A model generated the notes under the pieces. The model was not told where the DNA came from. It searched no databases and worked only from the letters and a program-made list of their open reading frames with translations. Positions 9,737-18,233 of a stretch of DNA of 27,124 nucleotides are shown here, piece by piece. The first letter of the stretch is position 1. Every line of letters starts with the position of its first letter. Origin of the DNA: Phoronis australis (Eukaryota; Phoronida; Phoronidae); NCBI GenBank assembly GCA_002633005.1, contig NMRA01001273.1, positions 1-27,124 on the forward strand. The letters run 5' to 3'. The position numbers were made by a program, and so were the translations under genes.

Positions 9737-9975
9737 ATACTGAATTTAAACAGCCCTTTTAAGGGCCACAATGTGTAAAATAATTGTTTTCTTTTTTCTT
9801 TGTTGTCATTAATCTTTTGGACTTTATATGCAAGATTTAATATAGATTCCAAACCAAAATTTGTGTTGTTTATGGGTTTGTATGCCCTATGAACTAATGT
9901 CTTCGTTCAAACGTCAATGTTACATCGGTCAAACAGTTTGCAGTCTTTCCCATCGGATATCTATCCATCTGCAAA
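9737..9975. other. 3' flank of the SGNH gene
   Basis: Just after the stop lies GCCCTTTTAAGGGC (about 9752-9765), able to form a 6-bp stem. No AATAAA is seen in the following 200 bases; the nearest variants are AT-rich. No other feature is recognised. Confidence 0.4.
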
Positions 9976-10176
9976 ATGGCGCCATTCAAGATCAGTTTCT
10001 GCAATGTCTGTCACAAATGTGAAATCACCAGTCAAGAAATTGTGGAAAACACGTCAATTCGTTACGTGGAGCACGATGTGGTGCAGTTGAGAGTATTAGA
10101 GTCCCTTTTAATTGCCATTTTGAATGAGCAGCGCAGCAAACAAGGTCGCGACGCACGTTACTTGAGAATGAAACAA
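9976..10176 (+). CDS. Possible exon encoding a CxxC-containing 67-residue segment
   Basis: An ATG in the YY1-like context CAAAATGGCGCC opens 67 codons up to MKQ, followed by a donor-like GTATGT at 10177; without splicing the frame runs nine more codons to 10206. The product starts MAPFKISFCNVCHKCEITSQ and has a CxxCxxC cluster at residues 9-15 followed by a segment predicted to be helical (VVQLRVLESLLIAILNEQRSK). I do not recognise a family and find no linked downstream exon. It could be a second Ginger1 cargo gene, a host fragment picked up by the element, or a chance frame. Confidence 0.25.
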
Positions 10177-10206
10177 GTATGTTTTGAAATATCGTGTGTC
10201 TTTTAA

Positions 10207-10892
10207 TTAGGTCGCTAGGTCAGTTACTTTATCTATGTTCAGTTGAGAGTAGAGTAACTGAATAATGACTGTCAACAGTGAAAAATGTCGTGCGTTTAAC
10301 CAATTCTGATACATTTCACAAAACTTATCAGGGTTAAACTAATACCACACTTTCGGTTAAAGTTCTTGTTTTCACACTTGTTGCAGTTTCCATATGCAGT
10401 CAACCAAAAAATTTGAACTTTTTCAAATATAACTCTTAATGAGGGAGCCTCATTGTGGCAAGAGTTGGGCAGTGTTACAATGTAGAAACAGTTGTCTCGG
10501 GCAAACACTATCTGGTTTACTGGCATAATTTTTAAGAAAACTGAACACCTCTGCACTCTCACACCCATACCTCCCACGAAAATAACTATCTGATGACATG
10601 GGCACATTGGCTGACACACCCAGACGATGTTCAAAAGAAACCTCACGTGAAAACAACATGTGTGTTTGTCCAGACGCATCGAGGAGTTGTTGCCTTTTTT
10701 CTGTAAAATGATCGTAATTTAACCATGAGATTTGATAGCAATGCAACACAGTTTTGTCGAAAACCTGTCATAGGTTACGAACATGTAAGAGAGTGTGAAT
10801 TTGATGAATCCTAGGTTCTAAGGTTACAATAAACGTCCCCTCCCCCCATGAAACGAATTTTTCTAAGTGCTCAGACATTTATGAGGGCGAAT
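10207..10892. other. Region with overlapping minus-strand frames, coding status unclear
   Basis: Two minus-strand frames overlap: 10296-10679 (127 codons, Cys-rich) and 10450-10749 (99 codons). The 99-codon frame has the more protein-like composition, including VSANVPMSSDSYF and SAEVFSFLKNYASKP, but contains no motif I recognise and has no linked splice partner. At most one can be real. A C-run lies near 10845. Confidence 0.25.
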
Positions 10893-11004
10893 AGAGCACT
10901 ACAAATAGAGCACTACAAATAGAGCACTACAAATAGAGCACTACAAATAGAGCACTACAAATAGAGCACTACAAATAGAGCACTACAAATAGAGCACTAC
11001 AAAT
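10893..11004 (+). repeat. Perfect minisatellite, 14 bp x 8
   Basis: The unit AGAGCACTACAAAT occurs eight times in a row without a single mismatch, filling 112 bases. Perfect identity means a recent expansion or continual homogenisation. It lies in the non-coding middle of the Ginger1 element. Confidence 0.97.
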
Positions 11005-11700
11005 GCCAGTGGCTAATGTGGTGGACCAGCAATAGCATACACACCACAGCCACAAGAGAAACTTAGTAAACCAGAAACACCACCAATACTATCGTAAAAA
11101 TCATAAAAACTGAGCAAGCAATTTAAACACAAGAAAATTGAATAACGCAACTTTGACCACATATTTATGAGAACATTAAAATGGAGGAACTGGTAAATAC
11201 AATGATAACCAACTTACCAAAGACAAGCTCATCAGCGTTAAAAAGGGTGCTGTTAATTTAATTTCGCTTTCACACTTAGCTACTTATACTAAAGACTGCA
11301 CAGTAAAATTAAGATGCAGCACAATTGTATAAGAGGCTGGGTGTTTTTTTTTAAGCTAAACATTAAATTGCTGTAAAAAATAGTGCATTACGTAAAGCCT
11401 GAAACAAAATCTCAATGTCATCACAATCAATTGAACATGGAACCCAGGCAGGATATTAGACAGGCGTAGCCCATCCATGAAAATTGAAAACGCAGTGTAT
11501 TTAGTGTCAGTTTGGTGGATCAAAAGGAATTATTTTCAGTTATCATGTTTACAAATCTCAGTACCAAAATACGTGTGTTCGGCATGAGAACAGTGTAATT
11601 GTAACAAAGACATAGGGAGGGTTGAAACGCTGCTAATATCCTGCAGACAATAAGAAACTTGATTTTTACAGATATGAAGTTTACCTGCAAAAAGATGGCT
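11005..11700. other. No gene seen
   Basis: AT-rich Ginger1 interior between the minisatellite and the next tandem repeats. No open frame of note, no transposon ends and no RNA gene are recognised. Confidence 0.5.
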
Positions 11701-11707
11701 TAAGTAT

Positions 11708-11930
11708 TAGTAACACATCCAACATCACAAGTATCTAATTTTTTTTTTTTTTTTGAAGCACTCTTTCTCCACAACCATACACCTCACATCACAAGTATCT
11801 AATTTTTTTGTTTTTTTTTGAAGCACTCTTTCTCCACAACCATACACCTCACATCACAAGTATCTAGTTTTTTTTGAAGCACTCTTTCTCACACAATCAC
11901 ATATCCAACATCACAAGTATCTAATTTTGT
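11708..11930 (+). repeat. Tandem repeat of about 75 bp, four units, with T-runs
   Basis: The phrase ACATCACAAGTATCTA followed by a T-run of variable length and GAAGCACTCTTTCTCCACAA recurs near 11722, 11791, 11851 and 11908. The third unit is shortened and the fourth is only the beginning. The T-runs differ in length, suggesting slippage. Read on the transposase strand these are poly-A stretches about 0.4-0.6 kb downstream of its stop codon. Confidence 0.85.
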
Positions 11931-11947
11931 AAAGCTAAATAAAGCAG

Positions 11948-12300
11948 GAGGATTTGAAATTGGACTTGAAGGAAAACCAAAACGAAAACACCAAGACGGC
12001 AGCATACTTATTAAGCGTGCACAAGTAACTCCTATATGCACACCAAAATAAGTTAACATAAAATCCCAAAAATCTAAAAGTGAATCAAACACGAGGATTT
12101 GAAATTGGACTTGAAGAAAAACCAAAACGGAAACACCAAGACGGAAGCATACTTATATAAGCGTGCACAAGTAACTCCTATATGCACATAAATTCCCAAA
12201 AATCTAAAAGTGAATCAGACACGAAGATTTGAAATTGGACTTCAAGAAAACCAGAAATGAGAACACCAAGACGGCAGCATATGTGGACAAACTGTGAATC
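11948..12300 (+). repeat. Tandem repeat of about 130-145 bp immediately downstream of the transposase stop
   Basis: The unit begins GA(G/A)GATTTGAAATTGGACTT and occurs at about 11949, 12093 and 12222; the third copy is partial and ends about 20 bases from the transposase stop codon. Shared segments include ACACCAAGACGGCAGCATA and CCCAAAAATCTAAAAGTGAATC. The minus-strand frames across it (11889-12125, 12178-12387) follow the repeat and are not supported as genes. It probably forms the 3' untranslated region of the transposase transcript. Confidence 0.85.
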
Positions 12301-12317
12301 AAAACCGACAGTGAAAC

Positions 12318-14623
12318 TTACTGTTTGCATTGAGAGCATACCCAGGCCCGTCGCTCTTTGTCTGAGAGGTCTGTAAAGTGCACGCACTTGTCATGGAACC
12401 AATCTCCACAGGTTCCACACTCTATCATAGGCTGGTAATCATCTGGACGGCGGCACTCACAGAAGACCTTGACTTCACAGCTACGCCTCACGGTACGACG
12501 CCTTGCATTAGTGGTACAGGGGAATGTTGTTAACTTTTCCGACTGGAGACAGTCAGCTAGATGTTGTCTCAACCTTTTTGCATCTGCATACTCAAGAGCA
12601 GTAGGGTCATCCCCAGCTGCTAATGATGTAGCAAATGCAATGGCAAACACACCACAACTGCTACCATCCAGTTGTTGGCTAACATTCAAGACGTTCACCT
12701 TCACCTGGGCGTTGGGACTTCTTACAAGATCGCAGATGGGCACGAAATCATCTTCACGTGGTTTTCCACCAAAGCTGTCGTAGATGTTAACTGCACCTGG
12801 AGGAAGACCTATGTTGGAAATGGTAACCCAATGACTATTATGCACAAGGAGAATTTGAATAAACTCACCTTTAGGTATGACCCAAGACAAGTTTTGCTGG
12901 AGAACTGGGTTGACAAGACCATCAATTTGAGAATTCATTTGACGAATCAGTTTGGATGCATAACCAATTTCAGTGTCAGTCAGCCAAAATTTCTGGTCCC
13001 TGATCTTCTCGTAGTGGGCAGACCTAGAAAGTGAGGTAGACTCGCTCTTTTTCTTCCCCTGCTCAGCTACCTTAACAGCGCTATCGATTTTCCTCCGCTT
13101 AGATGGGTGGTCCACCTTGGATGGGCTGTCGGAATGACCAGGCTTTGGTGTGACTTGCACTTTTTGGGACGCCATGGAGTTGGACTGTTTAGGCTCAGAT
13201 TGAGGTTGATGTTGATCAGGCTTTGATGGTTTGTTGGCACCATCTTGGTCAGAGGTGTAGCCGTCACTGTCATGATCAGATGTTAAATCAATACATTCGG
13301 ACGTGGCGTTGGAACTACTTGCTGCAGAAGGGGTGCTAGCTGGATGTGAAGGGAAGCTAGTAGGAGGTGATGTGGTGCTGGGACGCCCTGACTCGGACGG
13401 CACACTGGTACTTTGCCTATCAGACGCAATGTTGAGACCAGTCGGCTTAGACAAATCACCTGTTAGGTAAGGCTTCATCTGGACGATAGGGACTTTCTTC
13501 TTAAGAGGATTCCCCTGGAGGTCAGCCAACGAAGCTGCACATTCGTTCAACCCAATGATGGTATAGGGACCTTTCCAGTCATCGTCCAGGCGCATGCCCT
13601 TTCGCCCCAGCTTCCTCATGTTCTTGGTGAGGACTTCCATACCTACAGCAAAATCAAAACACTTCACACCCTTACCTTTTTTCAAAGCATACTGCTTTTT
13701 TTGCCTCTCCTGAGCCTTGCCAATATTCTCATCAACTCGTAACTTCACTTGCTCCATAACCTTTATTCGAGCATCAACATCTTCATCAAGAATGTCCAAA
13801 GTGGGTACAGGAATAGTTTCAGGTTGTTCGCCATCACTTTCGTAGTGCGCAAGCTCTGAAAACAATCTGACTTTACGATTAAACATAAGGAAAAAGGGAG
13901 AGTATTGTGTAGTACTTTGAACAGCCGTGTTAATGGCAAACAGTGATGTTTCCAGATGTTCATCCCAGTCATTTCTACTCTCATTTGACTTCTTTTGGAG
14001 CATCTTTTTGAGGGTTTGGTTGGTTCGCTCATCCTGACCATTGGTTTGCGGGTGATAGGCCAAGGTCATTAGATGTTTCACCCTAAAAAGAGAGAACAAG
14101 TGGTCATTAACGTGGTTACAGAACTCCCTACCTTGATCGCTGAGTACTTTCTTAGGTGGTCCATATGTCAGAAAGTAGGTCGACAGTTTGGAACACACAC
14201 AAGCAGCAGACTTCTCTGGGATGGGGTAAGCAGCCACATACTTTGACCACAAGTCTGTAATAGTGAGCACATAACGATTACCCGATTTAGAACACACAAA
14301 AGGACCAATCAAATCTATACCGACCATTTCCATAGGCTCACTCGTTGTTATAGGCTTCAACTCTGGAGCGACCGTCAATACCTTAGCAGAGCGTTGGCAT
14401 GCATCGCACTCTGAAATCCACTGTAGAACGTCTGCTGTAATGCCAAGCCAATAGAACCTAGAAGAAATCCTACTTAAAGTGTTGTTAAAACCCATATGTC
14501 CACCAGTTTCACAATGACAGTCCAGAAAAATCCTCCTCTTTTCATCATCATCTAGCACGACATGCTTGAACGTGACGTCACCCAACTTGTCTTTAGATAT
14601 GTACTGCAGGAAACCGTTGTCAT
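12318..14623 (-). CDS. Ginger1 transposase, exon 2: integrase, GPY motif, Ulp1-like protease, PHD finger
   Basis: This exon carries residues 42-809 of the predicted spliced protein (numbering includes exon 1). An H2C2 zinc finger uses H78, H84, C114 and C117. The Gypsy-type DDE core follows with D145, D204 and E240 (D-x58-D-x35-E, with the typical YHPQTNGQDERTNQ context). The GPY motif is at 393-395. A Ser/Pro/Thr-rich linker (about 432-579) holds IDLT (486-489) followed by acidic residues, resembling a SUMO-interaction motif, and a basic KRRK (550-553) suitable for nuclear import. A C48/Ulp1-like protease domain (about 587-739) has H639, D657, Q692 and C698 in the order of active SUMO proteases. 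The C-terminal PHD finger has C763, C765, C777, C780, H785, C788, C804 and C807; Tyr772, Met774 and Trp783 resemble the H3K4me3-reading cage of PHF8/KDM7-type PHD fingers. The exon starts after TTTTTTTTCAG. There are no internal stops. Confidence 0.92.
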
Positions 14624-15423
14624 CTGAAAAAAAAGCACCACGCATTAAAGTGAGTCTGCAGATTTTAATTCTTGTAATGAAGATGTCCAGCAGCAGTTTC
14701 TAATTCATTCCATTTCTTACCAAAACCTCTAATAGGATTGCTTATATTGATGAATTTCGTCTGTGCACATGGTCGTTGATGGAGATGGAAGTGTCTGGAA
14801 AATATACAGCAAGAACACAGTGACTGCTCAGGTTTCATAAGGTCAGCCATAGCTGGATTATACGGTTTTTGATATATGGGCATATGGAGTTATGTTTTGA
14901 GACAAGCAGTAACATACAGTACCATTAAAATAGTAAACATAAATACGTAGATAATGAAACAAGTCAATATTTTAGAATGAGTAGTAATGTTAGATACTGA
15001 ATTATTGAGAAATATACCAGATAAATTGATTACGAAACTTTGCTTTTCAAATGCATCTACTTAAATGGTAGAAGTCAAATCATGTTTTTTATCTGTGTCT
15101 GCATACTGTGAAGTTCACACCACACTGTGCTTTGTGTTTGTAAAATATAAGGAAGTTTGCAACCAATATAATAAAGCATCAAACAGGTTAAAAATTCAAA
15201 CAGTGGTGGGAAAATTCTGTGGTACACAGTGAAAAACAGCAGGAGCTTAAGTTGCATAGGGAGCTAATGTAAACAACCACACCTGGTATGAACACAGCAG
15301 CTGCTCCTAATAGTACTTAGGTGTTATAAACCCTGTGGTTTTCTCAACAGTCAGCCTGAACAGACAATAAGCAGAAGTTCACCAAGTTGAGTATAGCTTA
15401 CAACCAAAAGGGATTAAGTGCCC

Positions 15424-15680
15424 ACCCCTTACCTGCCCAGCAGGTATCACCACTGAACAGGGGGGGTTCAAAGGGAAATTTGATGGGCTTTAAAAAGGTG
15501 GGAAGCCATACAGTAGAGAATACTTTTAAGCAATTGACTAATTTCTTAGGACAAATCCCTTAGCTGCCCAGCAGGTATTACCACTTTAATTTTAGGCAAT
15601 TGTCTAAGACCATCATGAATACATGGGTATTAAAGGATGTTTTTAGGGCTTCACAAAGGTGGGAAGCCATACAGTACACC
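15424..15680 (+). repeat. Interrupted direct duplication
   Basis: Two paired blocks recur: CCCTTACCTGCCCAGCAGGT at 15427 with CCCTTAGCTGCCCAGCAGGT at about 15557, and AAAGGTGGGAAGCCATACAG at about 15493 and 15654. Distances differ (about 130 and 160 bases), so the copies have diverged by insertion or deletion. CTGCCCAGCAGG also contains the short palindrome-like CTG...CAG pair. Confidence 0.75.
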
Positions 15681-16266
15681 ATACCCTAGGACAATTCACT
15701 GATGACTTGGGCATGGGAATAGAAACATTGCAAAATGGAAGAATTACTAAACATCACTTTCGATATTTTATGGATTTATAAAAACTGATCTTTGACTTTA
15801 ATCTCAACTACATGAAGATTGGCTAATACTTGAAGTCTTTTCAAAAAACCAGCCATACAATGTGATAGCTGACAAACATAACTCAAAAATGGTTTAAGTT
15901 GGAAATATTGTGAGAAGTGGCTGAAGTATATGACATGTATTGGCATTTATTGGGAAAATGACTGAGTGACATTTTTGAAAGTCTTGTTCACCCAATATAT
16001 AATTATGGCCGATGCATTAACATGCATTTTCATGTCCATTGATTAAGTTTCTCGAAGCTACCGAAGACTCGTAAAATAGGTAGCTTGATGTTCAAACTAA
16101 GGTACTATGACAAACGCTCATGATATTGTATCTCAGAAGACTTTCAAGTAAAACTTTAAGTAATGTACGCTTTATGCACTATTTTCAAGAGACACTAAAG
16201 GTATGCATGTGGGGCTATAAGAAAGAATGATTTTTTGATTTGGATGAAAGGAAACCTAGAAATTGC
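15681..16266. other. No gene seen (within intron)
   Basis: AT-rich intron sequence without recognised motifs, repeats or transposon ends. Confidence 0.5.
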
Positions 16267-16467
16267 ATTAATGTAAACGAAGCAATAATTTTGAAAACTG
16301 ATAGGCCTATGATTTTTGCAATTTTGTCTTGAACATTTAAGTCGATGAATACACGGTTGCGTGAGTCAGTTAAAAGCACACATGGATACAAACTAAAATG
16401 AATTTGTATTGACTTTCTACTGTTAGAATTGGGAAATATATTCTTTTTCCATGCACAAGGTCAGAGT

Positions 16468-16483
16468 GGGAAGAAATTTCACG
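16468..16483 (-). promoter_or_regulatory. Internal exact copy of the Ginger1 terminal 16-mer
   Basis: GGGAAGAAATTTCACG here is identical to the unit repeated twice in each TIR and in the same orientation as in the right TIR. A degenerate second unit follows (GGGAAAAAAATTTTAC). Probable internal transposase binding site, by inference from position and identity. Confidence 0.6.
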
Positions 16484-16778
16484 GGGAAAAAAATTTTACT
16501 AACCCCAGAGAATAGTACACGGTTTGACAGTAAACGAATGACATGATAACCTCGCTTAACAGCAACAAATTTAACACAAATTTATTGTTGCAAATTAATG
16601 TAACCAAAGCAATAATTTAGAAAATTGGTAACATGATTTTTGCGATTTTATCTTGAACACTTATGTCGTTGAATACAGTTAATAGGCCTAACAGACAAGG
16701 ATACAAGCTAAAATCAAATTCTGTTGACTTAACGTTAGAATTGGGAAATATATTCTTTTTCCATGCGCAAGGTCGGAG

Positions 16779-16810
16779 TGTGAAAAATTTCGCGGGGAAG
16801 AAATTTTACT
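16779..16810 (-). promoter_or_regulatory. Degenerate pair of the Ginger1 terminal 16-mer
   Basis: TGTGAAAAATTTCGCG followed by GGGAAGAAATTTTACT corresponds unit for unit to the doubled 16-mer of the TIR, with several changes. It lies in the second 327-bp unit. Confidence 0.5.
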
Positions 16811-17022
16811 AATAGGCCTACTACTAGAGACTAGAGTGCTGGAAATATTGGCTAACCCCAGAGACTAGTACAGAGCACTTGACATGACATGACATGACAT
16901 CCTCGCTTAACAATAAAAAAATAATACAAATTTATTGCTCCAAATGTAAGCCTAACAGACTTCAAGTAAAAGTTTTAAAATCAGAGTCACTAATAATTGA
17001 AGTATCAGTTTAGTCCACTTAC

Positions 17023-17146
17023 CTAACCGAAAGCACTTGGCATAACTTCGAAAACCCCTGCGCTGATTGATCGTCAAAGTCAACGGAAGGGATCCATCCT
17101 CCAAAAACTTCTTCACATCACTCTCACTATACTTGCGATCACGCAT
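17023..17146 (-). CDS. Ginger1 transposase, exon 1 (N-terminus)
   Basis: The ATG at 17146 has A at -3 (AAAGATGC). Forty-one codons plus one base are open up to a strong GTAAGT donor, giving MRDRKYSESDVKKFLEDGSL... and ending ...AKCFRL before the split Asp codon that joins exon 2. Short N-terminal segments of this form (acidic SExDVxxFLE, then a basic RRGFR) preceding DDNGFLQY are what I expect at the start of Ginger1/KRBA2-like integrases, though this resemblance is from memory of the family. The exon lies 200 bp inside the right terminus, so promoter and 5' leader must fit in 17147-17346. No TATA box is visible there. Confidence 0.75.
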
Positions 17147-17229
17147 CTTTGCAAAAAAAACGTCTGGAATATTCGTGTACGTAGCAGATAGCGACTCAAC
17201 TGTCTTACTGTAGTGTAGCGAATGGCCCT

Positions 17230-17245
17230 GGGAAGAAATTTCACG
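17230..17245 (-). promoter_or_regulatory. Subterminal exact copy of the terminal 16-mer
   Basis: GGGAAGAAATTTCACG lies 65 bases inside the right TIR, in the presumed promoter of the transposase gene, 84 bases upstream of its ATG. Transposase binding here could repress its own transcription; that is inference. Confidence 0.6.
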
Positions 17246-17307
17246 CTCATCTTATGCTCTCAGCACCGGAAGCCACTTTGGCCAATGTGCGCATGCGCAA
17301 GGCCAGA

Positions 17308-17346
17308 TTGGGAAGAAATTTCACGGGGAAGAAATTTCACGCGACA
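17308..17346 (-). repeat. Ginger1 right terminal inverted repeat (39 bp)
   Basis: This is the perfect inverse match to 5314-5352, with the 16-mer units at 17310-17325 and 17326-17341 and the terminal CGACA. It is followed by CCGG (17347-17350), the expected Ginger1 target sequence. Confidence 0.95.
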
Positions 17347-17395
17347 CCGGCTGGGATCCCCCTATCCCCAGGTTAATTACGGTGGCGTTACGGCG

Positions 17396-17423
17396 GCGCC
17401 GCCCATGGCACCATGGGCGGCGC
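17396..17423. repeat. 13-bp perfect palindrome arms with 2-base spacer
   Basis: GCGCCGCCCATGG and CCATGGGCGGCGC face each other around CA, 50 bases beyond the right end of Ginger1. A second perfect palindrome, GGGGCTATAGCCCC, lies at 17479-17492, and GGCGCCGCCCAT recurs near 17500. The patch is strongly GC-rich. It may be an old foldback element or a host structural motif. Confidence 0.85.
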
Positions 17424-18233
17424 AGCACTGAAATAGGTACGGCTATAGCATGAGCGGCGCACCATCTAGCTGGGCTGTGGGGCTATAGCCCCCCATTGAA
17501 GGCGCCGCCCATAGGCCTATAGCCCTCCGCAGCCATGGTGACGTAGGACAATTGACATATTTTTATTTAAACAAATTCGTACTTCCCGGCGGCGTCCGCG
17601 CCTTTTGACTCCTCAATTAAGTTAGGGAAAAGTGTGCCAATTAAGTCTTGATCGAACAATATTTGACGCGACAAATTATTTGCTGAAAATGGGTTAAATA
17701 GGAGAGATTCAGGTAATAAGAAAATGATAAATTTGAGCCTTGAGTTTCGAGTCAGCTCAACTCAGTTTTATCCCCCTGGTAATTTAATAAGGTCAGACCG
17801 GCTCACAGCAAGTCGCGAGTTTAAAAAGTTATTGCATAGAGACAGGATCGCGTTTGCCACCGAAATAGTGTTCTATTAGTCGTTTTGCCATTGCCACTAC
17901 AGACGACAAGCGGCAGCACCTACACGAGATTTTGCTTCGAAGCAAGAAATCGCCGCCATTACCAGGAGCTCTTTGAGTTTGCTTACTCAGGCCCGATACC
18001 TAGGAACAGTGCCGCATCAGGGCGTACTGTGGAGAATTTCTCGTTACACTCGGCTGGTCACCGCTGAAATTCCGTTTGACCCGCTCAGGCAACTTTATAT
18101 AATATGCCTATTCAGCTTGCCTTTTTTTATTCAAACTAATGAAGCGGAAATGTGATCGCAGCTGTTACACCGAAATTGTATTTCTCTGACATTTGCACAG
18201 AGTTACACCCTGAAATGTGTTGAAGTTCGGGGT
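17424..18233. other. GC-rich then mixed flank, no supported gene
   Basis: The first 200 bases continue the GC-rich palindromic patch. Two overlapping plus-strand frames of 60 codons (17885-18155) show no domain and conflict with each other. No promoter or transposon end is convincing. Confidence 0.4.

Larger units (their letters stand above)
16267..16945 (+). repeat. 327-bp tandem duplication carrying copies of the Ginger1 terminal motif
   Basis: Two diverged units begin ATTAATGTAA(A/C)C at 16267 and 16594. Shared blocks are AAGCAATAATTT, GTTAGAATTGGGAAATATATTC, CATGC(A/G)CAAGGTC, the terminal-motif cluster, GACATGA and CCTCGCTTAACA. Each unit includes a segment resembling the last 55 bases of the element (CATGCGCAAGGYCAGATTGG plus the 16-mer pair). 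It looks as if the right end has been duplicated inward twice. Confidence 0.85.
14624..17022 (-). other. Intron of the Ginger1 transposase gene (2.4 kb)
   Basis: The donor is TTAG|GTAAGT and the acceptor TGCTTTTTTTTCAG|AT on the minus strand, both strong. Exon 1 ends one base into a codon and exon 2 begins with two bases, so the junction forms a GAT codon in frame. Inside lie the repeats at 15424-15680 and the 327-bp duplication at 16267-16945. A 72-codon minus-strand frame at 14665-14883 shows no domain and is not needed to join the exons. The stretch 14650-15420 otherwise holds nothing recognisable. Confidence 0.75.
5314..17346 (-). mobile_element. Ginger1-type DNA transposon, 12.0 kb, apparently complete
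   Basis: The boundaries are perfect 39-bp inverted repeats with TGTCG...CGACA ends, flanked by GCGG/CCGG. Published Ginger1 elements have TIRs of roughly 40-270 bp, LTR-like TG..CA ends, CCGG or CCGT target duplications and a Gypsy-integrase-like transposase with an OTU or Ulp1 protease; all of these hold here. The minus-strand transposase gene occupies the right half. The left 7 kb carries a plus-strand SGNH-hydrolase-like gene and many repeats. No reverse transcriptase, gag, polymerase B or capsid gene is visible, which argues against Gypsy, retrovirus and Polinton. The intact transposase frame and identical TIRs suggest recent activity, although the left target copy carries a mismatch. Confidence 0.9.

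Noticed and set aside
10893-11004. CRISPR-like or telomeric array
   Set aside because: It is a gapless 14-bp tandem repeat with no spacers and not a known telomere unit.
12469-13034. Plus-strand frames of about 104-120 codons
   Set aside because: They overlap the intact transposase on the opposite strand and show no domain; they are shadows.
14665-14883. Extra transposase exon
   Set aside because: The frame lies inside the intron, has no needed role in joining exons 1 and 2 in phase, and shows no recognisable domain.
5314-17346. Gypsy/retroviral LTR element or Polinton
   Set aside because: The termini are inverted, not direct, repeats of 39 bp; no gag, reverse transcriptase, RNase H, polymerase B, ATPase or capsid gene is visible; the target site is 4 bp CCGG-like.
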